Below are positions 63,503 through 64,000 of a stretch of 64,000 bases of DNA, one piece after another. This stretch comes from Microvirga pudoricolor (GTDB lineage Bacteria > Pseudomonadota > Alphaproteobacteria > Rhizobiales > Beijerinckiaceae): contig NZ_JAFEMB010000003.1 of NCBI RefSeq assembly GCF_016892705.1, positions 1 through 64,000 on the forward strand, in the 5' to 3' direction. Every line of letters starts with the position of its first letter. Position 1 is the first letter of the stretch. Below the pieces are notes generated by a model, which worked only from the letters and a program-made list of their open reading frames with translations, did no database searches and was not told the origin of the DNA. The position numbers were made by a program, and so were the translations under genes.

Positions 63503-64000
63503 TCAGGTGTTGATCGCCTGGGCGTCGAACGCCGCCCAGGCCTCGTCGGGAACGGGCGTTCCGAGAATGTCGAGATTGCGCTGGAGGCTCGAGGGCTTCG
63601 CGGTGCCGATGAGCACGGTCGCCACGTTCGGGTTGCGCAGGGGAAATTCGAGTGCCGCGGCGGCGAGCGGGATGCCGTTCTCCTTCGCGATCCCCTCCAT
63701 GCGGCCGACGCGGTCGAGGATGTCGGGGCTCGCCGGGCCGTAATCGAAGTGGGACCCTGGCACGGGCCCGGTGGCCAGGATGCCGGAATTGAACACGCCG
63801 CCCACCACGAGGGAGGTCTTCGTCCGCTCGCACAGGGGCAGGAGCGTGCGCGTCGCGTCGCGGTCCAGGAGCGTATAGCGGCCCGCCAGCAGGATGCAGT
63901 CGATGGAGGCGCGTTCCATCACGTCGAGGCAGACCTGCACCTCGTTGACGCCCAGGCCGAAGGCCGAGATGGCGCCCGAACTCTTGAGTTCCTCCAGGGC
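63503..64000 (-). CDS. Aldo/keto reductase, L-fucose dehydrogenase-like, partial
   Basis: C-terminal ~165 residues; the start lies beyond the window end. 'FGLGVNEVQVCLDVMERASIDCILLAGRYTLLD', 'SLVVGGVFNSGILATG', 'VATVLIGTAKPSSLQRNLDIL' are typical of D-threo-aldose/L-fucose dehydrogenases. It is upstream in the same direction as fucU and the Zn-dehydrogenase, so an L-fucose-type oxidative locus extends to the right. Confidence 0.85.
   Translation of the reverse strand, partial: ALEELKSSGAISAFGLGVNEVQVCLDVMERASIDCILLAGRYTLLDRDATRTLLPLCERTKTSLVVGGVFNSGILATGPVPGSHFDYGPASPDILDRVGRMEGIAKENGIPLAAAALEFPLRNPNVATVLIGTAKPSSLQRNLDILGTPVPDEAWAAFDAQAINT

Noticed and set aside
1..64000. CRISPR array or complete prophage
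   Set aside because: No regularly spaced direct repeats, no Cas, integrase, capsid or terminase proteins were seen.

Overview
The window is about 64 kb of high-GC DNA, densely packed with genes on both strands, from a chromosome of the Alphaproteobacteria, order Rhizobiales (Hyphomicrobiales). The assignment rests on gene order and family type: the neighbourhood pckA / chvI-chvG-hprK-EIIA-HPr / ahcY, the tsaE-amgK fusion followed by murU and addB-addA, an alphaproteobacterial short HprK, and intergenic palindromes of the kind common in rhizobial genomes. A Microvirga- or Methylobacteriaceae-like organism is my best guess, but it is inference only.

Left part (1-26 kb). On the minus strand, one compact run encodes a PAS sensor kinase, a TsaE-AmgK fusion, MurU, AddB and AddA (AddA is cut by the window start). 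AmgK and MurU recycle MurNAc from peptidoglycan, and an AmpG permease gene lies further right at 36.7-38.0 kb. Next comes ahcY, with a perfect palindromic operator upstream that resembles SahR sites. A lower-GC orphan gene follows, then the regulatory PTS (HPr, EIIA, HprK) joined to the ChvG-ChvI two-component system, a HugZ-like protein and pckA. After these are an FAD oxidoreductase, an NhaD-type antiporter, a class II glutamine amidotransferase, an HSL-type esterase, a Bug-type solute-binding protein with two copies of an inverted-repeat operator upstream, and a small secreted PsiF-like repeat protein.

Middle part (26-46 kb). A GST, a GNAT acetyltransferase and polA precede a xylose locus. 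This has a divergent ROK regulator (XylR), XylF, XylH, a single-cassette XylG and an SDR close to D-xylose 1-dehydrogenase, which together point to oxidative xylose use. Beyond it are a DUF2059 protein, AmpG, an OpgC-like acyltransferase overlapping an SGNH hydrolase, a broken SIR2-like gene, a NUDIX hydrolase, two stress or unknown proteins, and the glutathione-dependent formaldehyde pair fghA-adhC with a glyoxalase II-like hydrolase nearby.

Right part (46-64 kb). This holds several lineage-specific or secreted proteins. They include a class III cyclase fused through a membrane segment to an FGE-like domain, a DUF4399 protein, a degenerate membrane-anchored SNase-like protein, and two proteins with RTX repeats and related C-termini that look like type I secretion substrates. 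There are also housekeeping genes (RsuA-type pseudouridine synthase, RsmC-like methyltransferase, RlpA, tRNA-Arg(CCG)), a DUF2171 protein, a 50-residue membrane protein, and the end of an L-fucose-type sugar locus (aldo/keto reductase, FucU mutarotase, Zn-dehydrogenase).

I see no CRISPR array, rRNA, intact insertion sequence or complete prophage. No strong candidate for an entirely new multi-gene system stands out. The best leads are the cyclase/FGE-like fusion, the CAP-RTX and paired RTX proteins, the two Bug operators, the low-GC orphan and the broken SIR2-like gene.
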